Origin: Candidatus Poribacteria bacterium
Lineage (GTDB): Bacteria > Poribacteria > WGA-4E > WGA-3G
DNA length: 64,000 nucleotides
NCBI GenBank assembly: GCA_022824265.1
Contig: JAJEAG010000053.1
Location: forward strand, 1 to 64,000
Direction of reading: 5' to 3'
This document shows positions 35,271 through 44,603 of this stretch, one piece after another (position 1 is the stretch's first letter; each line of letters begins with the position of its first letter). The position numbers and the translations under genes were made by a program. Under the pieces are notes generated by a model. It saw only the letters and a program-made list of their open reading frames with translations, did no database searches and had not been told where the DNA came from.

Positions 35271-36725
35271 TCAATCCAACGGAAATATTGGTCTTCGAAC
35301 TTTTTGATACGTAAAATGTTGCGGATTCACAGCAGTCAATCCAGGGGTATCAACTTCAATTATCTTATCGGCAATTGGTTCATAGGCAGCACGGTATGCG
35401 ATTGCAGCTTTGACAACAATAATATGCATTTGCTGAGGATTGATTCCAAGACTCAGTAATTGCTGTAGACTAAACGGTGTTTGTCGCTTACTTGTCAAAA
35501 CAACTATGGAGTTTTCCACAGCAATAACTGCTGTGAGACCTTGATCGTGATATTTTTGTCCGCCGTGACGTGGTTCTGATTCTACAAAAAGTCCATCGTG
35601 AATCATACGAATTTTTCCTGTAATTGCTACAGGATTTCCGTGAAGTTGATCTGTCTTACCACCTACTTTCAAAGATATTTCATTGCCGACACCTGACTTA
35701 ATACAGGTCTCCACGCATTCAGGATCATATAAAACGACAACAAATCCACCTGCTTTCTGTTTGATTAACTCTTCAAGAATAATTGTACTATCACCCGGTG
35801 AACCACCACCAATGTTATCTCCCATTTCAACAAGTATTACTGGATGTTTATCGCTTCCTATCGCTTGGTACGCAGCACAGGACGCATCAGGTAAATTGAG
35901 GGTTAATTGATCATGGGAATTCCACAACATATTTGATAATTGATCTGCATGTGTTTGGGCAAGTTCTTGATTGTTATCAGACACAATAACAAAAGACGGT
36001 CCTATCTCAGAAACATCTGCGTAAGGATACCCAGCTGCGACATTAGCAACAAGTACGTTGTCATCATTTTCCATTTGGTTAGCCATATTTATTATAGATG
36101 ACATCGGTTCTGCACTCGTGTTTTGATGTAGGATATTTAGAATCATCGGTGGTTTAGCAAGTGCTTGGGTCGGAGTAACTTCATCTCTGAGAATACTGAT
36201 AATCAATTCTGTTGCTTGTATACCTCGTTGTCTTTGATCAATATGTGGATTTGTTTTGTAAATTATCAGTGCTGTTGATTGATCAACCATCTGTTCAGAC
36301 ACATTTGCATGATGATCCAGTGTAACTACAATAGGAAAAGATTGACCATAGATTTTACGTAGTCTCCGCAACACTTCTCCATCAGCATCTGGAAAACTCT
36401 CAACAACCATTGCTCCATGCAGAGCCAGTAACAATCCATCCAGATTTGGAATTGCCTTAAGTTCTTGTATCAACAGATTAGTAAGTTTATCAAAGGCATC
36501 ATCTGTTACAGGACCAGCTGGTGTTGCAGTAGCCATAAACGTTGAATATGGTGTGTACCCCTGTTCTTCTAAACCTTGTATGAATCCACCCACTTCATGA
36601 TGTGAATCCTTCCAAACTGAGAATATATCGTCACCGATAGTGCAAGAAAACGCATCAAATTCAGTAGAAATGTTATTGAATGTGTTTGATTCATGCATTA
36701 TTCCACCGAACGCAATCCTATACAT
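35271..36725 (-). CDS. M81-family metallopeptidase, MlrC (microcystinase C)-like
   Basis: This 484-residue protein starts M-Y-R-I-A-F-G-G-I-M-H-E-S-N-T-F, the M81 N-terminal hallmark. The conserved T-L-D-H-H-A-N-V-S (about residues 135-143), G-G-G-S-P-G-D-S-T and the C-terminal MlrC domain (G-N-P-V-A-I-T-G-K, S-E-P-R-H-G-G) are present. MlrC in sphingomonads cleaves linearised microcystin, but most homologues occur in bacteria not known to degrade it, so the true substrate is probably another peptide or amide. The AAGGAG box precedes the ATG. It is divergent from the HD gene, with 215 bp between them. Confidence 0.9.
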   Translation of the reverse strand: MYRIAFGGIMHESNTFNNISTEFDAFSCTIGDDIFSVWKDSHHEVGGFIQGLEEQGYTPYSTFMATATPAGPVTDDAFDKLTNLLIQELKAIPNLDGLLLALHGAMVVESFPDADGEVLRRLRKIYGQSFPIVVTLDHHANVSEQMVDQSTALIIYKTNPHIDQRQRGIQATELIISILRDEVTPTQALAKPPMILNILHQNTSAEPMSSIINMANQMENDDNVLVANVAAGYPYADVSEIGPSFVIVSDNNQELAQTHADQLSNMLWNSHDQLTLNLPDASCAAYQAIGSDKHPVILVEMGDNIGGGSPGDSTIILEELIKQKAGGFVVVLYDPECVETCIKSGVGNEISLKVGGKTDQLHGNPVAITGKIRMIHDGLFVESEPRHGGQKYHDQGLTAVIAVENSIVVLTSKRQTPFSLQQLLSLGINPQQMHIIVVKAAIAYRAAYEPIADKIIEVDTPGLTAVNPQHFTYQKVRRPIFPLD

Positions 36726-36826
36726 ATTTTCTCCTTAAACACCATTGATGTTTTACAGTATGTATCAAAGTGTAAACTCAATTTTTGATAAGTCGTTCTT
36801 GAAATAAACTCCATTTTAAAAATTTC

Positions 36827-36855
36827 TTGACGGAGTGTCAAAATTAGTGTATCAT
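36827..36855 (+). promoter_or_regulatory. Sigma-70 promoter of the HD-domain gene
   Basis: TTGACG at 36827-36832, a 17-bp spacer, TATCAT at 36850-36855, about 85 bp before the start codon. Confidence 0.6.
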
Positions 36856-36940
36856 TTAAGACAGTTTTAATCTCTGATTTTTTACCATTGCTAATAACAT
36901 AATAACATCCACAGGCACTGATAGGGTAGTAATAGAACGT

Positions 36941-37543
36941 ATGACAGAAGAATGTACTTGGAAAAATCGCATTGAAGAAGCAATAGAAATTGCTGCCCAG
37001 GCTCACGATGGACAATTTCGGAAAGGCACATCAACACCATATATTACACATCCGTTTGCTGTTGGTCTATTATTGATGGATGCAGGATGCTCTGAATCAT
37101 TGGTAATTGCGGGAATACTACATGATACAGTTGAGGATACCGATTTGACATTAGAGTGTATTCGCAAGAACTTTGGGAATCATGTAGCGGAAATTGTTGA
37201 CGGTTGTTCGGAAAACAAATCCTTACGATGGCGTGAGAGAAAGTCGGAATGTATTGAAGCATTAAAAACTGCCACTACTGAGGTATGTATTGTTACATGC
37301 GCTGATAAATTACACAACCTACGGACTGTAATTTCTGAGTTTGATGACATTGGTGATGTAGTTTGGGAAAGGTTTCATGGTGGATTAGAGGCACAGGAGT
37401 GGTATTATAGAAGTGTTTTGGATAGTCTACGAACACAGAAAGAGTCTAAGAAAAAAGGTTCTGTAAATGGAATTGTACAGAAACAATTCAATACTATTTT
37501 TGAGCAACTACATCTTGCTGTAAATTATCTATTTGACGGTTAA
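36941..37543 (+). CDS. HD-domain phosphohydrolase, small SpoT-like type
   Basis: This 200-residue protein shows the metal-binding pattern of RelA/SpoT HD hydrolases: A-H-D-G-Q-F-R-K-G-T, Y-I-T-H-P-F-A-V (first His), A-G-I-L-H-D-T-V-E-D-T-D (H-D pair) and C-A-D-K-L-H-N-L-R (last Asp). Such stand-alone enzymes can hydrolyse (p)ppGpp or similar nucleotides with Mn2+. The synthetase domain is absent. Substrate remains open, since some family members act on other nucleotides. It lies upstream of selD with a 160-bp gap and the same direction. Confidence 0.85.
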   Translation: MTEECTWKNRIEEAIEIAAQAHDGQFRKGTSTPYITHPFAVGLLLMDAGCSESLVIAGILHDTVEDTDLTLECIRKNFGNHVAEIVDGCSENKSLRWRERKSECIEALKTATTEVCIVTCADKLHNLRTVISEFDDIGDVVWERFHGGLEAQEWYYRSVLDSLRTQKESKKKGSVNGIVQKQFNTIFEQLHLAVNYLFDG

Positions 37544-37704
37544 TTAAATAAAGATTAAATATGCCTGTCAATGCAAAGTCTTATATTCCTCTCTAAATGA
37601 TACTTTTAATTTCTTGCGATTTTGACTCATACTATACTAACACTAAAAATGATAAAACAACATTATCAAACTCGATAATCAAATAAAATTACATCACAAT
37701 TATA

Positions 37705-38751
37705 ATGACAAACAAAAAGATCCGTCTTACAGAAACCGTTAAATGTGCGGGATGAGCATCAAAATTGGCTCCGGGTGAGCTTTCACACATATTAGATAAC
37801 CTACCCAAATGTACTGACCCAAACCTTCTCGTCGGGACTGAAACCTCCGATGATGCAGGAATATACCGTATTTCAGATGACCTTGCCCTTGTCAATACGG
37901 TGGATTACTTTACACCTATTGTTGATGACCCATATACTTTTGGTGCGATTGCAGCTACGAATTCACTCAGCGATGTATATAGCATGGGAGGAGTTCCCAA
38001 AACTGCATTAAATATCACCTGCTGGCCCAAAGAGGATCTTGAACTCTCAATTCTGGGGGACATTGTGAGAGGAGGGGCAGAAAAAGCAGCTGAATCCGGT
38101 ACAGCACTTGTAGGTGGACACACAGTGGAATCTCCAGAACTTATGTATGGATTGGCTGTGACTGGAGTTGTTCATCCTGAAAAATATGTCAAAAATCACG
38201 GTGCACGGTTGGGAGATGTCCTAATTTTAACGAAAAAGCTTGGTATAGGTATTCTCACAACTGGATTGAAATTCAACAAAATCAGTGATGAAATTCTACC
38301 ATCATTAGTTGAATCGATGACAAGACTGAATGCTACTGCATCTGAAGTGATGTTAAAATACGGTGTATCAGCATGTACAGATGTCACTGGTTATGGGTTG
38401 TTAGGTCATGCATCGGAAATGGCAGAAGGGAATGATGTTCGCTTGCAGATAAATAGCGGTGATGTACCATATTTTAATGATGCACCTGCACTTGTTGCAA
38501 AGAATACCTATACTCAAGCCTATCTGTCTAATACTAAGTTTCTTGCCGATAAGGTATCATTCCGCACATCAGTATCAGAAGAAATGCGTCATATTATGAT
38601 GGAGGCTGAAACGTCTGGGGGATTATTATTTGCCCTACCAGCAGAAAATGCGGATGCAGCAATAAAGGAACTACATGCTGCTGATTGTCCAGAAGCCGCT
38701 ATAATTGGTGAAGTGGTTGCAGGAGATGAAGCACACATTGAAGTGCATTAG
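37705..38751 (+). CDS. selD: Selenide, water dikinase with selenocysteine in the active site (Sec17)
   Basis: The ATG at 37705 opens M-T-N-K-K-I-R-L-T-E-T-V-K-C-A-G, then TGA at 37753-37755, then A-S-K-L-A-P-G-E-L, the universal SelD catalytic stretch C-A-G-C/U-A-x-K. The full protein is 348 residues, normal for SelD. The glycine-rich ATP-site segments (V-G-T-E-T-S-D-D-A-G, L-V-G-G-H-T-V-E, C-T-D-V-T-G-Y-G-L-L-G-H) follow. SelD makes selenophosphate from selenide and ATP, the donor for Sec-tRNA synthesis. A start after the TGA (TTG at 37765) would lose the catalytic residue and Lys. It precedes pyrE by 23 bp. selA, selB and selC are outside the window. Confidence 0.95.
37768..37780 (+). promoter_or_regulatory. 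Putative bacterial SECIS element of selD
   Basis: GCUC-CGGGU-GAGC. The loop begins 17 nt after the UGA and has G in its second position, fitting the bacterial pattern. The stem is short (4 bp plus a possible G-U pair). Confidence 0.65.
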
Positions 38752-38774
38752 TCAAATTATCAACGGTGGCTTAT

Positions 38775-39296
38775 ATGACAAAATCCGAATTGGCAAAGCA
38801 GGTACGTGCGGTTTCATATCTTACAGGTGAATTCAAACTCCGTTCAGGCAATATCAGCAACTTTTATTGGGACAAATATCGTTTTGAAAGTAATCCTAAC
38901 TTACTCGCAGCCATTGCAAGTGAGATGGTAAAATTACTACCAACTGATTTTGATGGGTTAGCAGGATTGGAATTAGGAGGTATCCCACTGGCAACTGCGA
39001 TCTCTTTACAGACCGGAATTCCCTGCTATTATGTCCGTAAAGAAGCAAAAAGTTATGGCACTAATAATCTAATTGAAGGAGGTGTTAAGGAGAATAGTAA
39101 ACTTGTTGTAATTGAAGATGTAATAACGACTGCGGGACAAGTATGCACATCCATAGAACAAATTCGTGGCGTTGGGTATATAGTTGAACATGTTGTAGCA
39201 GTCATTGACCGTCAAGCAGGGGGAGAGAAAAAAGTAAATGCACTCGGATGTTCATTAACATCCGTTTTTTCGCTTGACGAGTTAGCAACTGAATAG
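38775..39296 (+). CDS. pyrE: Orotate phosphoribosyltransferase
   Basis: This 173-residue protein has the PRPP-binding motif V-V-I-E-D-V-I-T-T-A-G-Q (about residues 112-123) preceded by Y-V-R-K-E-A-K-S-Y-G-T, the flexible catalytic loop with its Lys residues, and a substrate region F-K-L-R-S-G-N-I-S-N-F-Y. It converts orotate and PRPP to OMP in pyrimidine synthesis. The ATG at 38775 has GGTGG 5 nt upstream; a GTG at 38766 would add three residues. It lies at the start of the long plus-strand gene run and right after selD. Other pyr genes are absent here. Confidence 0.88.
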   Translation: MTKSELAKQVRAVSYLTGEFKLRSGNISNFYWDKYRFESNPNLLAAIASEMVKLLPTDFDGLAGLELGGIPLATAISLQTGIPCYYVRKEAKSYGTNNLIEGGVKENSKLVVIEDVITTAGQVCTSIEQIRGVGYIVEHVVAVIDRQAGGEKKVNALGCSLTSVFSLDELATE

Positions 39297-39459
39297 ACAT
39301 CATAATTTACTTTAATTTAACAATACAGATTCTAACAAGTTTTTCAAAAAATCATCAACTTGTGCAGTGGATTAAGAAAAGATAAAATAAAAGGCAATTC
39401 CACAATAATTAATTTGCACAAGTGAACCGTAATATTTACGAGAAATGTGAAATAAAAAA

Positions 39460-40248
39460 ATGAAAATACTATTTATTGGAGATATTGTTGGAAATCCGGG
39501 GAGAAGGGCAGTAACCGAATATATAAAAGAAATACAAAACATTTCTACTAATACATACGACTTCATCATTGCAAATGGTGAAAATGCTGCTGGAGGGAAA
39601 GGTTTAACATTTGATATTGTAGATCAATTGTTAGCATCAGGTGTTTCTGTTATTACAAGTGGAAACCATGTTTGGGCACAGAAAGAAATATTTGACTTCG
39701 TTGATACAACTCCGCAGTTGATTCGTCCTGCTAATTACCCAGTGGATGTTCCTGGACGAGGGTTTACTGTTGTTTCTTCTGCAGGTGGTAATAAGAAACT
39801 TGCTGTAATCAACCTTGCGGGTCAGATTTTCATGAATAGATACACCAATCCGTTTCATGCCTTGGATTCAATCTTGACTGATTTGAAAGATGAGACACCG
39901 TACATAATTTTGGATTTTCATGCTGAAGCAACATCAGAGAAAATTGCCATGGGATGGTATGCAGATGGAAGGGTAGGGGCAGTGGTAGGAACACATACAC
40001 ACGTCCAGACTGCAGATGAGCGTATTCTTCCACAAGGCACTGCATATATCACAGATGTTGGTATGACAGGTCCACATGATTCAGTTATTGGTAGTAAAAT
40101 TGAACAAGTCATTGATAGTTTTTTGACATTGATGCCTTCCCGTTTTGGTGTTGCAAAAGACAATGTCAGGTTAAATGCTGTCCAGATTGAATTGAATGAA
40201 GAAACCGGTTTAGCTGAGAATATTGAGAGAATTCAATATCAGATTTGA
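39460..40248 (+). CDS. YmdB-family metallophosphoesterase
   Basis: This 262-residue protein begins M-K-I-L-F-I-G-D-I-V-G-N-P-G-R-R, the D-x-G/V-x-x-x metal site of the family. N-G-E-N-A-A-G-G-K-G, T-S-G-N-H-V-W, D-F-H-A-E-A-T-S-E-K and G-T-H-T-H-V-Q-T-A-D provide the remaining dinuclear-metal ligands. Bacillus YmdB is a 2',3'-cyclic nucleotide phosphodiesterase that affects biofilm formation and sporulation. That role is known for the family and not shown here. Length matches (about 264). It is in line with pyrE and xseA, though it has a 163-bp upstream gap. Confidence 0.92.
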   Translation: MKILFIGDIVGNPGRRAVTEYIKEIQNISTNTYDFIIANGENAAGGKGLTFDIVDQLLASGVSVITSGNHVWAQKEIFDFVDTTPQLIRPANYPVDVPGRGFTVVSSAGGNKKLAVINLAGQIFMNRYTNPFHALDSILTDLKDETPYIILDFHAEATSEKIAMGWYADGRVGAVVGTHTHVQTADERILPQGTAYITDVGMTGPHDSVIGSKIEQVIDSFLTLMPSRFGVAKDNVRLNAVQIELNEETGLAENIERIQYQI

Positions 40249-40316
40249 TAATCTATTTCAATTCTCTACTGCTGATATTGTTTAATTCTGTGCTTAATTG
40301 AATGGGATAATCCTAA

Positions 40317-41537
40317 ATGCCTTTAGATATACCGATTCCTCGTACTATTTTCAGTGTAACGCAAATCACTAATACTCTATCGCGTGTTATCCAGCAACAG
40401 CCTATACTTCAAAATGTATGGGTTAAGGGTCAAGTTTCAAATCTAAGTCGTCCCGCGTCTGGTCATATATATTTTACTCTAAAAGATGAGAAAAGTAATA
40501 TCAGAGGTGTAATCTGGCGTAGTAGTGCTTCACGATTAAAATTTTTGCCGAGTGACGGTGAAGAGATATTGGCACAAGGACAGATCGGCATTTACTCTGC
40601 AGGTAGCAATTATCAAATAACAGTGAATGAAGTTGAACCACTTGGTATTGGAGCACTGCAGAGAGCGTTTGAAGATCTAAAACAGAGACTATCTGAAGAG
40701 GGTTTATTCGATGATCGCTATAAAAAAACCCTACCTGTATTTCCCCAAAAAATTGGTGTAATAACATCTGAGACAGGCGCAGCTATACAGGATATTCAGC
40801 AACAACTTCAGAAACGATATCCATTAGCAGAACTTTTGTTATATCCGACTCTTGTTCAAGGTGAGTTTGCTGCGGCACAAATTGCAGCTGCCATTCGTGC
40901 ATTGAATAATAGAACAGACATAGATGTGATGATTGTTGGTCGGGGTGGTGGTTCAATTGAAGACCTGTGGGCATTTAATGAAGAAATTGTTGCAAGAGCC
41001 ATTTTTGAATCAAAAATACCAATTGTATCGGCAGTTGGTCATGAAACAGATTTTACTATATCTGATATGGTTGCGGATCACCGATCTCCTACTCCGTCTG
41101 CTGCTGTTGAACATATAGTCCAAGATCAACAGGAACTTTTATACAACCTTGATTCCACAATTTCCCGTCTTAACCAATTAATTTTACAGAGACTTGCAAC
41201 ACAACACACTCAACTTAATTCATTGGAGGAAGGACTTTCACCATTCCGAAGAATGGATACCATTCTACAGTTGTCCCAAATGGTTGACGGACTTGAGGCT
41301 GTAAATCATAGAACAATTAACGAAAAATTAGATGATGAGAACATCCGATTACAGTCATTAGTTGATCGATTAAATTCTCTTAGTCCATTAGCCACCTTAA
41401 GCCGTGGATATAGTATCTGTAGGACATCGGCAGGACAGATTGTTACCTCAATTCAACAGATCAATGTTGGAGAACGTCTTGATGTAAAACTTGCAGAAGG
41501 TGAACTTGCATGTACTGTTGAGGAACGGTTAGAATGA
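40317..41537 (+). CDS. xseA: Exodeoxyribonuclease VII large subunit
   Basis: This 406-residue protein has an N-terminal OB-fold (about residues 10-110; V-W-V-K-G-Q-V-S-N-L, G-H-I-Y-F-T-L-K-D). The catalytic Exonuc_VII_L domain contains K-I-G-V-I-T-S-E-T-G-A-A, D-V-M-I-V-G-R-G-G-G-S-I-E-D-L-W-A-F-N, and V-G-H-E-T-D-F-T-I. A C-terminal coiled coil and P-L-A-T-L-S-R-G-Y-S complete it. With XseB it degrades single-stranded DNA to oligonucleotides. It is somewhat shorter than the 456-residue E. coli protein. It ends in TGA, showing that TGA also works as a stop here. Confidence 0.96.
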   Translation: MPLDIPIPRTIFSVTQITNTLSRVIQQQPILQNVWVKGQVSNLSRPASGHIYFTLKDEKSNIRGVIWRSSASRLKFLPSDGEEILAQGQIGIYSAGSNYQITVNEVEPLGIGALQRAFEDLKQRLSEEGLFDDRYKKTLPVFPQKIGVITSETGAAIQDIQQQLQKRYPLAELLLYPTLVQGEFAAAQIAAAIRALNNRTDIDVMIVGRGGGSIEDLWAFNEEIVARAIFESKIPIVSAVGHETDFTISDMVADHRSPTPSAAVEHIVQDQQELLYNLDSTISRLNQLILQRLATQHTQLNSLEEGLSPFRRMDTILQLSQMVDGLEAVNHRTINEKLDDENIRLQSLVDRLNSLSPLATLSRGYSICRTSAGQIVTSIQQINVGERLDVKLAEGELACTVEERLE

Positions 41538-41627
41538 AAGAGAACCTAATATTTACACTAATCTTTAGATTAGTTTATTGTGATTTGTTGGTTTGCAAAA
41601 CTAATGTGTATAGGTAAGGAGAAACTG

Positions 41628-41858
41628 TTGACATTTGAAGAGAAACTTGAAAGACTGAAAGAAATTGTCGCGAAGTTGGAATCACCAGATATGTTAGAAT
41701 TAGACGCATCTCTTACGCTATTTGAGGAAGGCGTGGGTTTAGTGCGTTCGTGTAAGAAACTCCTTGAAGAGGCAGAACTCCGAGTGCAAAACCTAACAAA
41801 AGAAGAAAATGGTGACACCGAAGGTGAATCTGCAATTGAAGACGAAAACGGAGAATAG
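41628..41858 (+). CDS. xseB: Exodeoxyribonuclease VII small subunit
   Basis: This 76-residue protein starts at TTG 41628, with AAGGAG six bases upstream: T-F-E-E-K-L-E-R-L-K-E-I-V-A-K-L-E. The family pattern L-F-E-E-G-V-G-L-V-R-S-C-K-K-L-L-E-E-A-E is complete. It assembles several copies around XseA. The upstream ATG-led extension of 16 residues has no support. Its stop TAG (41856-41858) is followed at once by the dxs ATG. Confidence 0.93.
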   Translation: MTFEEKLERLKEIVAKLESPDMLELDASLTLFEEGVGLVRSCKKLLEEAELRVQNLTKEENGDTEGESAIEDENGE

Positions 41859-41859
41859 G

Positions 41860-43719
41860 ATGGTATTGGAAAAAATTAACGACCCATTGGATTTGAAGAA
41901 CCTTAGTATAAGTGAACTTGAAACACTTGCTGAGGAAATGCGCGGTCATTTATTAACGGTTCTATCCAAACATCCTGGACATTTCGCACCAAACTTTGGT
42001 ACGGTGGAACTTGCTATAGCAGTTCACACTGTTTTCGACACACCACGGGATAAAGTAATATGGGATATCGGGCATCAAGCCTATCCACATAAGCTACTAA
42101 CAGGACGTTTAGACACATTTGACACGTTGAGACAGACCGATGGTATTAGTGGGTTTCTTAGTCGTGAAGAAAGTAAGTATGATGTTTTTGGGGCAGGACA
42201 TTCAAGTACATCAATTTCAGCAGCATTAGGCATAGCCACTGCACGTGATGTAAACAATGATGATTTCAATGTTGTTGCTATAATTGGTGATGGTGGATTG
42301 ACAGGTGGAATGGCACTTGAAGGATTGAATGCTGCGGGTGACTTTAGAAAGGATATGCTTGTCATACTTAATGACAATCAGATGTCAATTTCACCAACTA
42401 TCGGGGCTATCTCAAAGCATTTTCATAGATTGATTAGTTCGCGCGGTTATAATAGGCTCCGCACAGGTGCAAAGGAATTGATGAATTTCATTTCATCTGA
42501 TGCAAAGGCACTTGCACAAAAGATTGAAGCCTCACTAAAGCCCGGGACTCTATTTGAAGAATTTGGCTTTCGTTATTTTGGTCCACTTGATGGGAATGAT
42601 TTAGAATCGCTTATACCTGTACTTACAGGAATAAGGGAGTTATCAGGTCCGATTTTAGTCCACGTGGTAACAAAGAAAGGATTAGGATATCCACCAGCAG
42701 AAAAAGATCCGGTTGGGTTTTATAGTGTTAGTGGTCAGTTTGACCTGAAAACTGGTAAATCACTCAAACCTACTTCTGCTATTCCAAAATATACTGATGT
42801 TTTCAGTCGGACATTAATTGAAGCAGCGAAAAAGGACAAGCGGATTATTGGCGTTACAGCAGCAATGCCCGGAGGAACAGGTTTAGATAAGTTTTCGGAT
42901 GCGTTTCCTGATAGATGCTTTGATGTTGGATTAGCGGAACAGTGTGCTGTGACTTTTGCCGCTGGTTTAGCTACTGAAGGTTTAAAACCTGTGGTTGCGA
43001 TTTATTCAACCTTTCTACAACGTGGTTATGATCAAGTTCTACATGATGTCTGTATACAAAATCTACCAGTAGTCTTTGCTATTGACCGTGCAGGACTTGT
43101 CGGTGCGGACGGTCCAACTCATCATGGAGTATTTGATATTGCCTATCTTCGTTCTATTCCAAACATCGTTATGATGTCACCTAAAGATGAAAATGAATTA
43201 CAACACATGTTAAAAACAGCATTGACCTATGAGGAAGGACCAATAGCACTTCGTTACCCACGTGGTACTGGAATAGGTGTTAAATTAGCTTCTGATCCTA
43301 AACCACTTTCTATTGGAAAAGCTGAAATTTGCTGTAAAGGTGAAGATCTTTTAATTGTTGCAATAGGAAATAGGGTATACCCAGCAATTGAGGCTACAGA
43401 AACTTTGCGTGAAACAGGTATCAATACCTCAGTCATTAATGCACGTTTCGTAAAACCCTTAGATACAGAATTGATAGTAGAAATGGCAAAAGATATTGGG
43501 AAAGTAATAACTGTAGAAGATAGTGTTTTAATGGGAGGATTTGGGAGTGCAGTATTAGAAGCACTTGCTGATGAAGGTGTTTCAGATGTACGTGTAACTA
43601 CACTTGGGGTTCCCGACCGGTTTATTGAACATGGAGATGTCAAAACATTATATGACCGTTATGGATATGATACACAAGCGATTATCCGCGCTGGAGTTGC
43701 CTTAACTGTAGGGACGTAA
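41860..43719 (+). CDS. dxs: 1-deoxy-D-xylulose-5-phosphate synthase
   Basis: This 619-residue thiamine-diphosphate enzyme has W-D-I-G-H-Q-A-Y-P-H-K-L, G-A-G-H-S-S-T-S-I-S, the TPP motif G-D-G-G-L-T-G-G-M-A-L-E-G-L-N, D-V-G-L-A-E-Q-C-A-V-T-F-A-A-G (catalytic Glu) and the transketolase C-terminal domain. It makes DXP from pyruvate and glyceraldehyde 3-phosphate for isoprenoid, thiamine and pyridoxal synthesis. The ATG at 41860 has GGAG upstream, and starting at 41809 would overlap xseB. The xseB-dxs-tlyA order is common in bacteria. Confidence 0.97.
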   Translation: MVLEKINDPLDLKNLSISELETLAEEMRGHLLTVLSKHPGHFAPNFGTVELAIAVHTVFDTPRDKVIWDIGHQAYPHKLLTGRLDTFDTLRQTDGISGFLSREESKYDVFGAGHSSTSISAALGIATARDVNNDDFNVVAIIGDGGLTGGMALEGLNAAGDFRKDMLVILNDNQMSISPTIGAISKHFHRLISSRGYNRLRTGAKELMNFISSDAKALAQKIEASLKPGTLFEEFGFRYFGPLDGNDLESLIPVLTGIRELSGPILVHVVTKKGLGYPPAEKDPVGFYSVSGQFDLKTGKSLKPTSAIPKYTDVFSRTLIEAAKKDKRIIGVTAAMPGGTGLDKFSDAFPDRCFDVGLAEQCAVTFAAGLATEGLKPVVAIYSTFLQRGYDQVLHDVCIQNLPVVFAIDRAGLVGADGPTHHGVFDIAYLRSIPNIVMMSPKDENELQHMLKTALTYEEGPIALRYPRGTGIGVKLASDPKPLSIGKAEICCKGEDLLIVAIGNRVYPAIEATETLRETGINTSVINARFVKPLDTELIVEMAKDIGKVITVEDSVLMGGFGSAVLEALADEGVSDVRVTTLGVPDRFIEHGDVKTLYDRYGYDTQAIIRAGVALTVGT

Positions 43720-43757
43720 GTTTAGGTATGTATGATTTCTTCTAATAAAAAACAAAG

Positions 43758-44579
43758 ATGGAAAGGTTAGATATAGTTCTTGTTAAACAAGGTTTAGTTG
43801 AGAGTCGTCAGCAAGCAAGACGTTTAATTTTAGCAGGTGCTGTAAAAGTAAACAATAATTCACAGCTTAAGCCGGGACAACGCATATCTCCAGACGTTGA
43901 AATTGAGATCGAACAATCACCAAAATATGTAAGTCGTGGTGGTTTGAAACTGGAAAAGGCAATAAACACCTTTGAAATTACTACTGAGAACAGAGTCGCT
44001 ATCGATATTGGTGCATCGACAGGTGGTTTTACTGATTGTTTACTCCAACATGGTGCTGCCTTTGTTTATGCTGTAGATGTTGGTTACGGACAAATTGCAT
44101 GGAAACTTCGTAAAGATGCACGTGTGACCGTCCTTGACAAAACTAATATACGATATATTGACAAACAGTTATTATCACATCCTCTTGACATTGCAGTCAT
44201 TGATGTTTCTTTCATCTCCTTATGCAAAGTATTGCCAGTGGTTTTAGAAAAGTTAGATGTAAACGATGTAATCGCTTTAGTAAAACCTCAGTTTGAGGCA
44301 GGTCGTGCTAATATAAAAAAAGGTGGTATTGTTGATGATCCAGATGTTCATAAGGATATATTGGTTAATCTGATTGACTTTGCTCAGGAAAACTTTTCAA
44401 CATATCCTATCGGACTAACATTTTCACCAGTATATCGAGACATTGGAAATATAGAATATTTACTCTGGCTACAAAAGACTGATCATACACAATCTGAAAA
44501 AAGTTCTATCCCACCTATCATAGATACTGATTTCATCACCGATTTAGTTAAAACTGCACATCATGAATTCTATACATAA
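43758..44579 (+). CDS. tlyA: TlyA-family rRNA (cytidine-2'-O)-methyltransferase
   Basis: This 273-residue protein has an N-terminal S4 RNA-binding domain (E-R-L-D-I-V-L-V-K-Q-G-L-V-E-S-R-Q-Q-A, residues 2-60) and an FtsJ-like methyltransferase domain with motif I A-I-D-I-G-A-S-T-G-G-F-T-D (about residues 80-92), A-V-D-V-G-Y-G-Q, D-V-S-F-I-S-L and K-P-Q-F-E-A-G. TlyA enzymes methylate 16S C1409 and 23S C1920 and affect capreomycin sensitivity. Length is typical. It follows dxs by 38 bp. Confidence 0.93.
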   Translation: MERLDIVLVKQGLVESRQQARRLILAGAVKVNNNSQLKPGQRISPDVEIEIEQSPKYVSRGGLKLEKAINTFEITTENRVAIDIGASTGGFTDCLLQHGAAFVYAVDVGYGQIAWKLRKDARVTVLDKTNIRYIDKQLLSHPLDIAVIDVSFISLCKVLPVVLEKLDVNDVIALVKPQFEAGRANIKKGGIVDDPDVHKDILVNLIDFAQENFSTYPIGLTFSPVYRDIGNIEYLLWLQKTDHTQSEKSSIPPIIDTDFITDLVKTAHHEFYT

Positions 44580-44603
44580 CACAGACATAACGGATAAGAT
44601 ACA

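Noticed and set aside
37705-37764. selD as a gene with a late TTG start
   Set aside because: Starting after the TGA would remove the catalytic residue and the conserved Lys region; the C-A-G-U-A-S-K motif fits Sec exactly.
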